A stretch of DNA of 64,000 nt from Amoebidium appalachense (taxonomy: Eukaryota > Ichthyosporea): assembly GCA_963693365.1 (NCBI GenBank), contig CAVNZM010000002.1:8990001-9054000 (forward strand). Direction: 5' to 3'. This document shows positions 1-44,262 of the stretch, piece after piece. The first letter of the stretch is position 1, and each line of letters starts with the position of its first letter. The translations under genes and the position numbers were made by a program. A model generated the notes under the pieces. The model was given only the letters and a program-made list of their open reading frames with translations, had not been told where the DNA came from and ran no database searches.

Positions 1-57
1 GTGTGCGCGTGTGTGTGTGTGTGTGTGTGTGCACGTGTGTGTGTATGTGTGTGTGTG
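1..57. repeat. (GT)n microsatellite at the left edge
   Basis: Alternating GT with a few GC steps. It lies downstream, in transcription sense, of the ABCA-like exons and may be intronic to that gene. Confidence 0.9.
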
Positions 58-79
58 TAGCCTAAGTTAAGTGCAGCAA

Positions 80-630
80 AAGAGGAGGGGGGTAAGATGG
101 AGAACGGTGGGGAGGGGGCGAGGGGCCCAGTGGGAAAGAAGGGAGGGGGTGGGGGGGGCACTGCGGGGCAAACTGTGGAAGGGAAGAGGGGGGGGGGGGG
201 GGGGGGGTTGATTAGTGGTTTGGTGTCTGAGGAGGGGAGGGGGGAGGGGGGGGGGGGGGGTGTAGTGGAAGGGGCGTGTTTTTACATTTTAATTTAGGGA
301 TAGGTGGGAGGGAATACAGTATGATAATGGAATACAGTATGATAATGGTGTATAATGGTGTATATGGATAGGAAAAAATGTCGCCACGGTAAAATGCAAA
401 CCACCAGAAACGAGTTCAATAAGATACGAGGGGATGGGGGGTAGGGGTACACATGGGGAAAAAGACGGACAAAGTCAATGTGGGTTTTACCGTAACCACA
501 CACAAAGAGTAGGCATCATGGAAGAATAGATCAGAGGGCGGCGAGGATGGAAAAAAAAAATGAGGGAAAGGGGGGAGGGGGGGAGAGGGGGGAAGGGGGG
601 AGGGGGGAGGGGGGGAGGGGGAAGGTGCGC
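80..630. repeat. G-rich low-complexity blocks
   Basis: Two G-rich blocks (about 80-265 and 550-630) made of G runs broken by A. They flank a short unique stretch (about 290-540). No exon could be supported here on either strand, although the ABCA-like gene should continue through this part on the minus strand. Confidence 0.7.
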
Positions 631-810
631 TTGCATCAATCGCTGTGCGCTTGCATATACTGATGTCTCCAAACACACATAGATTAACACATAGCGGCAG
701 GAAAATGGACAAAAACTACCGCAACAAAGATACCACAAATAGACACAGTCACGTGCACACACTCCTTGCACATGCGTTCACGCAGGCACACTCACATGCG
801 TTCACCCATG

Positions 811-854
<44 letters not shown>

Positions 855-890
855 CCATACACACACACACACACGTGCACACGTGCACAC

Positions 891-1482
891 CTTCATCGGT
901 GGGTGGTGCATAGTAGACTCTCTTGATGATGGGTTTGGGGAGATCTTCTGCCTTGAATGCCTGTGATGGGTACACTACACAGACCCAATGCAAGTTAAAG
1001 TTTAGAATATAAATCAATGAGCAAACCATTGCTCTGCAATACACTGCGGAACCCTAGCGTACTACGTGTGAGTTAGAGATACGTTAAAAACGTGAAATCA
1101 TATGGTTCGTAAATAGAAACCATGTTGGCATGCATATTGCTAAGCAAAACCCAGGGCAATGTTAGATATCTTGCTCTGGGTATCTTAAAGAACACACTTT
1201 TTCAATGTAAAATAGTCCCAAAATAGAATGCCACGGCATGGGCATACCCTAGCTCACAGTATCAGAGCCTACGTCAGCTTAGCCAAGACGGAGCAGAACC
1301 TAGTCCGGCTTACACTTACACATACCTACACATACACATCGTAGGAGCCTGGCGGCCTGTGCTCAACAAAAGAAGAAGAAGCAAAGAAAGGAGAAAAAGA
1401 GAAAAAACACGATAGGTTGAGAATGAAGAAAAACAAAAACTCACCCTGCTGATATATGGTTGGTGGAAATATCGAGGAAAAA

Positions 1483-1522
<40 letters not shown>

Positions 1523-1823
1523 TAAAGAAAATATTAAAAGCATACACGTGGGTTGTGGGCACAACGAGGAAGTAGGGGAGGGGGGAGAAGGAGGGGCAGG
1601 GGGGTCGGGGGTCGGGGGGGGTGGGGGGTCGGGGGGGGGGGGGGAGGGGGGGGGAGGAAGGCAAAAACCCCCCCCCCCGATAAATTGGGGTAGAAGAAAA
1701 ACAACAGAAAAACTCACCAGAAGGCACTACGGTGGGGGGCATGACCAGACTGACCAGCACACACAGCAGAAAGAAGAGAACTGGCATGGACACCTCCACA
1801 GCTGTTCCCATCAACTTGCGGCT
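891..1823 (-). CDS. Partial gene, possible ABCA-family ABC transporter N-terminus (two exons)
   Basis: Two minus-strand exons join in phase: 1823-1718 (acceptor CAG, donor GTGAGT) and 974-891 (acceptor TAG, donor GTGTGC). The first encodes a basic start followed by one hydrophobic helix (about VSMPVLFFLLCVLVSLVM). The second encodes a polar segment with KRVYYAPP. ABCA transporters begin with a basic segment, a first membrane helix written as LP-LFFLL-like residues, and a large extracellular loop that often contains a YAP or YSP motif; that resemblance is the whole basis of the call. The start exon was not found, and the later domains would lie beyond the left edge. Possible earlier exons near 3.3-3.6 and 4.6-4.9 kb could not be linked. 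The donor of the second exon runs straight into (GT)n. Any other multipass membrane protein remains possible. Confidence 0.4.
1485..1680. repeat. Poly-G and G-rich tract in the intron of the ABCA-like gene
   Basis: A run of more than 35 G (about 1485-1521) and a G-rich block (1573-1680). On the sense (minus) strand these are C tracts, as in most introns of this window. Confidence 0.9.
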
Positions 1824-1837
1824 CTGTTTTGAGGCCA

Positions 1838-1898
<61 letters not shown>

Positions 1899-1932
1899 CT
1901 GTTTTTTTTTTTTTTTGGGGGGGGGGAGGAGG
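1838..1932. repeat. (TG)n followed by T and G homopolymers
   Basis: About 30 TG units (1838-1898), then a T run and a G run. They lie immediately 5', in minus-strand sense, of the first ABCA-like exon. Confidence 0.95.
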
Positions 1933-2285
1933 CATAAACGTTTCCTCCCTATTTCTCTTTCTTTTTGTCTCAGGCTTTCCTTTTCTTTTGCTTTCAAATT
2001 TCTGGGCAATGTCCATAGGCTATGTATCAGTCGCTGATCTGGTTTTGAAATGTGTTTTTGTGTTGGATGACAGTGTGCTAATAAATGCCCCAAGTCACTA
2101 CTGTTCAATACTACAATGATGTGTGCACCTTTTCTAAGACCCGGGTTAAAAATTTCGCGAGTGCGTGTAAATTGGTGTTGTGCTCTTTGGTTTCTGTTTT
2201 CTTGCAGGAGTGTGATTGTGTGTACCGGATAGGTCATGTATTTATTCCGTGAGCGTGTTTGCCTGGCTAAATAATAACTAACCGT

Positions 2286-2463
<178 letters not shown>

Positions 2464-3949
2464 TGTGCGTACTTCCGTGGGTGTGCGGATGTGTTTGTAA
2501 TGTGCGTGCCTTTGTGTCTCTCTGTGTCTATGTGTGACAGTCCTTCGTCCCCCCGGCCGTCCTCCCACCCTCTGTATGTGTCTGTTTATTGCATATATAC
2601 GTACTATCTGATTTTGCAATGCCAGGTGTATGTGCAAGGTTTTCTTTTTTTTTATGAATCATCCCCATGTTTGCCTACATGTGTATGTACCGTCACCTGT
2701 GCATGTGCTTGCGTTCGTGACTGTAACTCAGAGGCCAATCGGGATTTTTTCTTTTTCTTTTTCTTCTATTCTTTTTTTTTTCTCTTTTTTTTTTTAATAA
2801 AAAAAAGAGCCAAACAAACAAAAACACGTGCATACCCTCTCCGTGTATAGCTTCCACAGCAGCACACGAAGCTGCTGCAACTTTGGTATTGCCATTCTTA
2901 GCGTGTGTTTAGGTCCTAGCCCATATGATTCCGAAAGAAAACAAAACCACTTGTAGTTTGTTGGAGGGAAAAGAGCTTGTGAACACCACGATGGCAGTGT
3001 TCTAACTTCTCTAACTTAAGTTAGAACACTAACCTCGAACTTGTTTTTATGTTCCAAGTCTGTAGGACACGGTACTGTATATTCTTGGATCTCGTGATTG
3101 CTTTGTGCCGAGACACTTTCGAGTGGCTCGGAGCTCGCTGCTACCGGACATCTTCGAATGTGTCAAGTATGTTTACGGTTCGTTGGAGTGAAGTTGTACT
3201 ACTACAAAAAAATGCCCACAAACATTTGCCCTTCGAACCCAAAAAGTGTATCATGCTCATTTCATAGAAATATGAAAAAGTAACTTAAGTTTGCCTATTA
3301 ATGTGCCGTCTTGTACGTCACGCTTATTACTCTAACCCCCCCCCCCCCCCCCCCCCCCCTCCTCCCCTCAATGGCCAACGCAGTAATATCGAACACTAGT
3401 AAAGTAACTTTTTTTTGCAGCCCTCCCAGTACGTGTCCAATGGCATCATCGTCCAATAGATCTTGTGCCGTGCCACATGCATGGCCCTGGTCGCAGTAGT
3501 TTTGTTGTTCCTGATCCCTTTTCAGCTTGAAGGGAGCAACGGAGCCATCATATTTACTGGCTTTTGAGGAATTTGGGCGTAGCATGTTTTTTCTGGGTGA
3601 AGCTGACGGGTCACTTTGATACACACTTTCGGGGTTCAAGCACCCCCACCCTGAGGCCCATGACCCCCAGAGTACAATTGTACACTATCGTCTTTTTAAT
3701 TTCTCACGGGTTGCATCCATGCGCCCCTAAATATTCGGGCCGTGCACGCCATATGGATGCGCATGCACCACGATATGTCGTGCTTGAAAACACTTCCAGT
3801 GTGCAAGTGCACGTGTACTGCGCCATGTAGTAACAGAAATAGGATCGATGGCCTGATAACATGTACGTAGGTGGCGCCGGAGTTCACTTTTGTAGTCAGG
3901 TGCCTCTCCTGCTTGGAAAAAAAATAGCTAGAGCCAAAGTTAGTTAGTT

Positions 3950-3951
<2 letters not shown>

Positions 3952-4004
<53 letters not shown>
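3952..4004. repeat. 53-bp poly-T
   Basis: Uninterrupted T run preceded by GTTAGTTAGTTAG. On the minus strand it is a poly-A tract, compatible with the tail of an old retroposed copy, but no body or target-site duplication was recognised. Simple slippage is equally possible. Confidence 0.9.
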
Positions 4005-4006
<2 letters not shown>

Positions 4007-5069
4007 GGCGGCTACAGTAAAGAGCGCAGCCAGAGCCTGGCTCGCTCAACCGGCGACGGGCACAAAACATGAGCACACTCCTGTGGGCAAAAAGGGGGAT
4101 CTATGTGGATCTTCTTCTCATAAGAAGACAAAAATGATTGGTTAAAAATGCATCATTGTTGAGGAGGGTAAATAGATGCATAGCTGCTCGCTACGCCAAT
4201 CAAACTGGTGGTGCGATTCCGTGCGAAATGAACTTGGGAAAACAAACACACACGGAACCAAAACGACGAATAGAACTCTTGCCTTCAAGGATTCGGGCAT
4301 GCACACAGCACCACAGCCACCGGGACAGCGCCCCCTCAGAAGACATGCACGCGTGCGCGCCAGTGTCCCTCTAATGAACTAGAATTGTGTATCAATCCCC
4401 CCCCCGCCCCCCTCCCCCTCCCCCTCCCTACAACCCCCGCCCCGCCCAACCCCCCTAAGGCTCCCTCCGAGTTTAACCCTCACCCCCCCCCCCCCCCCCC
4501 CCCCTCCCCCCACCCGCCACCCCCCACCCCTCACCCTCCAACCCCCACCCCCTCCCCCAAATTAAACACGTACGCACACCTCCTGCACCCGTCCGAATGG
4601 ACCGCCCACAACCCCACTCCAGCAACCATACACTGCTCCCCGACGGTTTGCTTCCGGGCCAATGCCTTGCTAGTATAAATACAGGTGTGCAGTCCTTGGC
4701 GGCGTGAATACATACATAATTGTTTCCGGCTTGGGAGCTTCAGAGATGTATTGGCTCGCTCTATCCGACCGCGCAGCTGAAAATACAACCATTTGTAAAT
4801 TCTTTCCAGTCCCTCGGGAGAGACCTCATGGATTTTGCCCCTTTTGCCGAGATACTTTCCTAATATGGGTGGGTGTTTGGGTGGGTGCACGGTGTGAGGG
4901 GGAAGGGGAGGGGGGTGGGGGGGGGGGGGGTGGCCATGGGCTGAGGGTTTAGCACTACTAGCGGTAACCACGTACGTACACACCTGGATTGTGCACGAAC
5001 GTTACTGGTCGGTGATGAAGAGCTTTTACATAAATAAACACTTCTCCCTGTCTGTATTACGGGAACTGG

Positions 5070-5463
<394 letters not shown>

Positions 5464-5663
5464 AATTGCAGCCCCACGGGCACAACTTAAAACAACCAGA
5501 CTCTAAGGCATTTTATCATAAACCGACGGCGTCTACCAAGCATTGATAATGGCCAGTTTTTATTTTGTCAGAGCCTCGTAGTCAGAACTATCCATATCAA
5601 CTATTCATAACTCTCTCGTACGTTTTTTTGTACAAACCCTGATAAAAGCGCACGTGTGCGCGG

Positions 5664-5744
<81 letters not shown>

Positions 5745-6453
5745 GAGAAACACATAATCTGAGACACACTCTCTCTCCGTCACCCCAGTTGTAGAATTCT
5801 GGCACACCTCATCCACATATACCCCTTAAGGGTGAACACATAAATTAATGAACAACGTTTGATGTTGTCACCGCACATATGAAAAATCCATTGAAATTTT
5901 AGGCTAACAGATTATTAACAGCTTTATGACCCCCCTTTGGCAATCAAGCATCAAAGCAACCACACACGAATATGACAACGACCTGCTAACCCTTGCAGCC
6001 ACCACAACCCCCCCCTCCCCCCCTCCCCCCGCGCCCCTTGTTCAATTATATATCGTGATGCCGGGCAGCACTTACAAGTTGCAAACATAGCTTGATATTA
6101 ACGTCACTTGAATTGAATGAAATCAACCATTGACAGCGCTCATTTAACAACCATACTAAAAGCAAAGACAGAAGCAGGACGTACCTGCTGTAAATAACTA
6201 TTTAAAATAAATAGATATGATATCAAAAATGTCCTTAAAGCTACTGCAGCATATATATGCATTCCCCTTGCATTATCAACTTTTTGCAACCACATGGCTT
6301 CCCCCTTCCTCCTTCCCCACCTCCTCTTCCCCCCCCCCCCCCCCCCCCCTCCCCCAGCCCCTCACCCCTGCCCCTACCACCTCGCCCCCCCTCCCTCCCC
6401 CCTCCTTTCACCCCCTTCAAACACTTAGCATAGACACACATGCTTTTTCCCCA

Positions 6454-7378
6454 TCAAACATCAGACTCCCTTGTAGACCGCCTGCGCGCCACAAACCTCG
6501 GGAATGAATCTCCCAGCATCATCGTGTACAGGTGCATGCTCGCCTCATCAAAAAGATTCGCCCATTCCTCAATCTCCGCCGCAGAAATCTGTTTCGGGCC
6601 ACCCGCCAATTCACCCGTTGCACTCCCTCTCTTTTTATCGTCGCTACCATCTCCGAGAGATTGAATACTCATTGCACTTTCAGCAATGGTGTTGCTCACC
6701 GCAGGCTGAAACGAACCCTTTCCGGACCGGGACACGGGGTTTGAATTTCCCAAAACTTTTGCGCGGATTTGCAGCACGGTCGGGGCCGGAAGATTAACCT
6801 CGTAAAGGCAGGAGGGGTCCATGTGGTTGTCGTAAATTTCCTTTGCGAGTTTTTTCGTTTGGGCAAGATCGAATTTCTCTGCCGACAGCACGGCATCCTT
6901 GTAGTGAGTCATGGCCTTGTAGGCGAGCATGTTTTCATTGGAGAATTCCCTCTTCAGGAATTCAAAGAATTCGCTGGCGAGCTCCGGTTCGGTGAGGGTA
7001 CGGTCAAAGCTGGCTTTGTTGGCGGAGAGGGAGCCACTGGGACGTCTGGCGGTGCTCTCTCTGTTGAGGCTGAAAAAAAAATATAAAAAATGGAATGATG
7101 GGTAGTGTTAGGAAATGACACCTCCTAACATCACGTGCATGCTCCTGTTTTTTTTTGTTTTTTTTTTTTTTGGGGGGGGGGGGGGAGGGGGGGGAGGGGG
7201 GGGGGGGGGGGGGGGGGGGTGATTATCAACAATAGCAAGTTGCCTTGTACATGGACCCAATTGAAAATTTGGGCATAATCAGGACTGCCGTGAGGCAAGT
7301 CATGATGTCGGGTGAAGAATTTGTGTTTGGGGTTGTGTTTTTTTTCCTTCTTTTTTTTCTTTTTTTTTTTTTTTTTTG

Positions 7379-7423
<45 letters not shown>

Positions 7424-7668
7424 AACGTTTGAGTGGGAATTAATGTAAACGGAGGGCTATGCTGGAAGCTAAATACAAAGCTAGGGGAATGTGTTGGTAT
7501 TAAGTCAAGAGAATTGGGGGGAGGGGGGGGGGGGAGGGGAAGGGGGAGGAGGGGGGGGGGGGGGGGGGGGGGGGAGGGGGGGGGGAGGAGAGAGGGGGAG
7601 GGGGCAGGAGGATGGAGCGAGCAGGGGGAGAAGGGCAAATAAAGGGGAAAGGGAAGTAGGGCGTGGGG

Positions 7669-7705
<37 letters not shown>

Positions 7706-8307
7706 GAGGGCACATTCACGTACGTGTAGGTCTCGACTAGGGGCCAAACGACGATTACGAAATAGAAGCAGGCATACACCCCCACGAGACTGAGTAGGGT
7801 TAAATCTAGGTGCCCGTTGGTCGCCGCCCGGACTTTCTTTGACCCGCCAGTAAAGCTTACGCCAATCCACGTTCCACCGAGAACGATTGCGTCGATTGCG
7901 ATTAGCTGGAACTGTTGCGTAATGTGGAGTGTGTCTTTGTCCTCCGAAATGCGTGCAATCATAACGGCAAAAGCAATGTAAACACTGACGAAGGAAATGA
8001 ATAGAAAGATGAAAAAACCGCGGGTGACTGGGTTGTTTTGGCTCTCTGTGCTGGCTTGTTCACCCTCTCCCAAAAGCACGCCACCCAGGGAGTTCCTGCG
8101 AGTACGAGGGGGGGAAAATGGTGGTGGAGTGTTTTTATTCAGTTAGTGAATGGGCATTGAAGAGGGGTGTATGGCTAAGTATTTAGTGTGTAATGAGGTA
8201 AAAAGCTAGAAAAAGGGGTCCTGTGCGCGCGCACACACACATGCACACATACAAGCAGCTCACACGAAAACAACATGACACACACACACACACACACACA
8301 CACTGTG

Positions 8308-8343
<36 letters not shown>

Positions 8344-8354
8344 ACGCACACGCA

Positions 8355-8397
<43 letters not shown>

Positions 8398-8927
8398 ACA
8401 GTGACCCACCCACCCACCCAGCCACCCACACCCATACATATACAGAGTCCCGACAACCCGATCACCTCCCATGCCTGGCAGAGGAAAACACGAACACAAA
8501 AACACTATGCACCTCCACAAACCCTGAGGCCCCCCCACACCCCCTCCCCCCGGTCCTTCCTCCTTCCCCCCCCCCCCCCCCCCCCCCCCTCCTCCGCCCA
8601 CACAAACACAAACCATGACACCAATATGCAACAAACGAAGGAAAAATAGATAAAAGCAAAGGGTTGACCGTATACTAAATTGAACACCAGTTGAACTAGT
8701 AGAGGTGGTATAGGCAAAATACGTATGACACGTACTCTGCATAGATTCCAGCGCCAATCCACGTTGCTATAGCAATCACAAGGGCAACCACCACGATGCC
8801 TTGGCGGAAGAACCGGTGGGCAATGCGGTGGCCAATTGACACATCTCCCTTTGTGGCCAGACCTTGCCGTATCTGTGTACAAAAACATTAGAGAGAGAGA
8901 GAGAGAGAGTGTGTGTGTGTGTGTATG

Positions 8928-9012
<85 letters not shown>

Positions 9013-9781
9013 TCCCAGCACGTGCCCAATGTACGCTTGAAATCCGAAAAACTGTTGATGAAGGGTAGATAAAAAAAAAGGTTGTGCCAGGCCAAACTGG
9101 AACCCGGGCGAGAGGGTGGGGCAAGGGGAGTGGACGGGGGGGGGGGGGGGGGGAGGGGAGGGGGGTCCGAGGAAGGACGGGGGAAGGAGGGAAGGGGGGA
9201 GGGGGGGGGGAGGGGGGACGGGGAGGAAGGGACGGGGAGAGGGGCGCGGAGGATTTCGGGAGAGCAGCAGGAATTATTTAAAAATAGTTTTTAACATATA
9301 TGCATGGTGTCGGGGGAATTGTAAAAGAAGGCCGCATCTATCATGCATATTTTCACTGTGCAAATTAACAGTAGGGAGTTACTTAAGCAAACCTAATATG
9401 CATATGTCATGGATTTTAACATAAAAGAAAAAAGCACAAAAATGGCTCCACGAGACACATTGGATATTTGAGTGATAAGTGTGTCATGCAGACAGGTTCA
9501 AAATAGCGAGATATTGTTGGTACACTCGCATGTGAGCTTGCTGTAACTCCAGTTGTGTCGGTGAATTTGTATGTGGCATGGTGCTACTCGCCGCCATGCA
9601 GTTCATATTTGAGCTGGTGCCCCAGTGAGAACAAGAGGTTATTTAGAGTGGCTGTGGGGAATTATACCCGGACGGTGCACACCCTCTCAGCGCCTTATTA
9701 AAGTCTGGGTTTTCCTTTTCCCCCCCCTTTCTTTCTTTCTTCTTCTCCTTTTCATTAAAAAAAAACCCCCGTTAAAAAAGC

Positions 9782-9849
<68 letters not shown>

Positions 9850-9896
9850 AGTGTGTGTGTGTGAGTGTGAGTGTGTGTGAGCGTGTGTGTGTGAGC

Positions 9897-9979
<83 letters not shown>

Positions 9980-10043
9980 CGCGCGCGCCTGCGTGTGTGT
10001 GTGTTCAACGTGTGTGTTCAACGTGTGCGCGTTGTGGGTGTTC

Positions 10044-10078
<35 letters not shown>

Positions 10079-10113
10079 GGCGCGGGCGCGTGTGTGTGTG
10101 TCCTTGCTTTAGG

Positions 10114-10186
<73 letters not shown>

Positions 10187-10573
10187 CGCGTGGGGAACTG
10201 AGAATATTTGAGACCATCCTAAAGGGAGAACTACCTGATTGCCGTTGACAAGCACGTGCTTCACATAGTAGTTGTGGTACAGTTTCCAACAACGCATAGC
10301 CATGGTTGTCAAAGTGACGAGGCAGCAAGTAAAGTTGATCAGGTCGTAAAAGTAATAATAGTAGTGCAGGGAGTCCAACGTGCGCGAAAGACTGAACACG
10401 GACGCACTCACGGAGATGAGAAACGAAGCAAAAATGGCCGCCAGGTTGTATTTGGGCCACTGGGCACATATGGGATGGCGGTTAATGTTGTAGATGTATA
10501 GCGAGGCGGTGATGGTGTAGAACGGTATGGTGAATACCAAACACAAGATGGGGCTGACTGTAAGCTGCGACAT
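6454..10573 (-). CDS. Seven-transmembrane protein with C-terminal RGS domain
   Basis: Four minus-strand exons join in phase with GT-AG introns: 10573-10235, 8872-8736, 8095-7724 and 7069-6454, giving 487 residues. Seven hydrophobic helices are spread over the first three exons (three, one and three), each 20-23 residues. Exon 4 carries an RGS domain (about 303-476). The Galpha-contact residues are present: SNENM with Asn329, EVNLP with Asn375, and DSFPRF with Asp470 and Arg474. RGS domains accelerate GTP hydrolysis on Galpha, so this is expected to be a plasma-membrane receptor-like GAP of the plant RGS1 type; other protists also have this architecture. About 60 Ser/Gly/Lys-rich residues (390-453) separate the last two parts of the RGS fold, which are normally close. 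The ATG is the first in the frame. The upstream gene on the other strand is the RdgB-like protein, 5.5 kb away. Ligand and Galpha partner are unknown. Confidence 0.9.
7147..7705. repeat. G homopolymer blocks in intron 3 of the 7TM-RGS gene
   Basis: T and G runs at 7147-7220, 7350-7421, 7517-7600 and 7671-7704. On the sense strand this 650-bp intron is mainly C and A tracts. The polyproline and polyglycine open frames here are not genes. Confidence 0.95.
8228..8592. repeat. (CA)n, CCCA and C tracts in intron 2 of the 7TM-RGS gene
   Basis: (CA)n with GTGA interruptions (8275-8400), a short CCCA-type repeat (8404-8430) and a C run (8567-8589). Confidence 0.95.
8889..9011. repeat. Compound (GA)n-(GT)n microsatellite
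   Basis: About nine GA units followed by about 50 GT units, just 5' (in sense) of the second exon of the 7TM-RGS gene, whose acceptor reads TACACAG. Confidence 0.95.
9136..9250. repeat. G-rich low-complexity block
   Basis: G runs broken by GGA and GAAGG in intron 1 of the 7TM-RGS gene. The remaining unique part of that intron (9250-9770) shows no coding signal. Confidence 0.85.
9783..10191. repeat. Long interrupted (GT)n array
   Basis: About 400 bp of GT repeats in three blocks with GAGT, CGCG and TTCAACG interruptions. The pair of 12-bp TTCAACGTGTGT-like units near 10013-10030 is a local duplication. It lies wholly in intron 1 of the 7TM-RGS gene. Confidence 0.95.
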
Positions 10574-41653
<31,080 letters not shown>

Positions 41654-41936
41654 GCTATGTCCTCTATGTTTCCTCAGATTCCTTGGAGGAGGTTTCTTCG
41701 CTTTGGAGGGAAGAAGAAAATAGAGCAACTAGTAAATGCACCAGAATGCCTGTTAAGTACCACATATGTATTAATCAAGCAGTTTTTTATCGTTATCAAT
41801 ACTCCAATAAGCAGTTCGGAGTTGTATTTTCAGGTTCCCTGCATCTCGAGTAAACACCGTGAACCCCATTTTTGGTTTCCATTGTCTAGTTCATGTGTGC
41901 TCTCGAGTAGTTGGTGGAGTGTAGGCTGTTAATATG

Positions 41937-42011
<75 letters not shown>

Positions 42012-42864
42012 CGGGCACGCACACACGCCCGTGCACACAGACACAAAAGGCACAGTAGAAGTGCCTTTGATTCAGTAGGACCCCCCCCCCCCCCCCCCCC
42101 CACTCCCCCCCTTCTGCCTTATCCAACCCACCTTATATAAAAAAGGTTCTTTTTTAATTTTTGATATTCCAGGCTCACCACCACCATCACCACACACATG
42201 TCAGTGGGTTGGAGAAATATGATGAATGTTATGCACCCGTTTTTACAGATAACTATGTTTCTTAAGGCCTGGGATAATTGATTTGAAAAGGGGGAACCGA
42301 AAATAACTGGTGTGCTGATTGTAATGCTATGCTAAAATAACGTTAAAAACGTCGTAATTTGCGGTCACATGTTTTTAGTAGTTGACATAATCCGGGCAAT
42401 TTTAGCTTTGATCTCGTCGATACTGACGTTAGTACTGTATGATAGATGGCATATCTCCGAATTTCTAAATCGAAATTCGGACAGTGTTACCGGTACAATG
42501 AAATGGGCAGCAGATTATGTGCTACTGCCTTCAACTGAGTATAATAAATGGGATTGTCCCCACATTTTCCACAAATCATTTACTGATCTTGCTGTTGATA
42601 TATCATAGGGCACTGGTGCTCCCCTATAATCCTTGTTTATGTACCAATTGCAACAACCATTTTATCATTTTCCTCCCAGTTTTTCTTTTCTTCTCTTTTC
42701 TTTTCATTCTCACTAGCTAGCAAAGCTCTCAAGACAAAACAGGAACGTGTGTGTGTACGCAGGTGTGCGCGTGCGCATGAAGTGTATGCATACATATCCC
42801 TTCCCGATCGAATAAAAAAATGATAAAAAATTCCTGTCTGCGTGTGGGTGTGCGCGGAACAACA

Positions 42865-42933
<69 letters not shown>

Positions 42934-42986
42934 TGTGTGTGTGTGTGTGTGTGTGCGCGCGTACACGTGTGTGAGTGAGTGAGTCG

Positions 42987-43039
<53 letters not shown>

Positions 43040-43266
43040 GGGGGGGGGGGGGGGGGGGGAAAGGGTGGGGGAGTGGGGAGGGGGGATCGAGAGGAGGAGG
43101 AGGGGGGGAGGGGGGGGCAAGGGCGGGGGGGGGGGGGGGGAAGGGTGGGGACTGGGCCCATGGGGAGGGGGGATCGAGAGGGAGGGGGGGGGGGGGGGGG
43201 AAGGGGGAAAAGGGTGGGGAGTGGGGAGGGGGGGATCGAGAGGAGGGGACGGGGAGGGGGGATCGA

Positions 43267-43329
<63 letters not shown>

Positions 43330-43389
43330 AAAGGGTGGGGAGTGGGGAGGGGGGGATCGAGAGGAGGGGATGGGGAGGGGGGATCGAGA

Positions 43390-43436
<47 letters not shown>

Positions 43437-44262
43437 AGGGGGAACGGGGGAAGGAGGATTGTTGTTTGTGTTGTCGTTGTTGAGCTTGTTGTGCCTCCAT
43501 AAAACAGATTGACACGGAACAATGACACAGTTTAATTAGCATACATCTATAGTGAGATTCATCTTGGCTTCGGATTTTCACATACATGTAGCCTACTAGG
43601 GCCATTAAGGGCCATCTTGTGAAACTATAACAGCCAGCCAGTATACGTACAGTACCCACAACTATAATGTTCACTCGGGCTATTTATGGCATTCAGCCAA
43701 GATATGAATTAGACGTAAACATGTTATTCAGATTAGAAGCGTTAATAGGAATACATCCCGGCTAATTAGTATTTAGTACAACCACTACGGTGAACAATGG
43801 TCTTGTACTGTAGTGGGGCCTAAGTACAACTTGTCATCGATGGATATATATCAAGATGGGACCCAATTTCGGGGCAGAAACTTTCAACCTGCAAATCGAT
43901 CCGAAGAGCACATACGTGAGTGGCGGAGCGCCACGGAGGAGGGGAAAGGGGATTAGGGGGAGGGGGTGACAGGAAGGAGGGAGCAAGGAGGGGGAGGGGT
44001 GGGAGGAGAGGGGAAGGGATTGGAGGGAGACAGGAAGGGGGGGGGGGGGGGGGGGGGGAGGGGGGGAGGGAGCCTGGGGGAGGGGAGGGGTGAGCAAGGG
44101 AAACAGGAAGGAGGGAGTCTGGGGGAAGCAGGGGAGTGGGAAGGGGGAGGGGAATGGGGCGAGAGGGGAGGGGGGAGGAGGGAGGGAGGGAGGAAGACAG
44201 GAAGGATGGAGCCAAGAGGATGGGGGGGGGGGAGGGAAGGTGGGAGGGGGGGGGGGGGGTTG
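41654..44262. other. Spacer downstream of the RdgB-like gene
   Basis: It holds (CA)n (41939-42008), an AT-richer unique part (42130-42720), (GT)n (42867-43034), a G-rich minisatellite (43039-43435), a second unique part (43440-43920) and G-rich text to 44259. A 79-codon frame on the plus strand (42369-42608) has an N-terminal hydrophobic stretch but no recognised domain and is not called as a gene. Confidence 0.6.
43039..43437. repeat. G-rich minisatellite with GGATCGAGAGG units
   Basis: At least six GGATCGAGAGG units alternate with AAGGGTGGGGAGTGGGGAGG and G runs of up to about 60. The plus strand carries nearly all the G. Confidence 0.92.

Noticed and set aside
3298-3639. Minus-strand 113-codon frame with a Ser/Lys/Asp-rich peptide
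   Set aside because: No ATG, no matched splice partner and no recognised family; kept only as a note in the spacer entry.
4580-4983. Minus-strand frame including GKIHEVSPEGLERIYKW
   Set aside because: Partly overlapped by C-rich repeats, unclear splice borders and no family match; too weak to call.
42369-42608. 79-codon plus-strand frame with a hydrophobic start
   Set aside because: Single hydrophobic stretch, no family features and no neighbours in phase.
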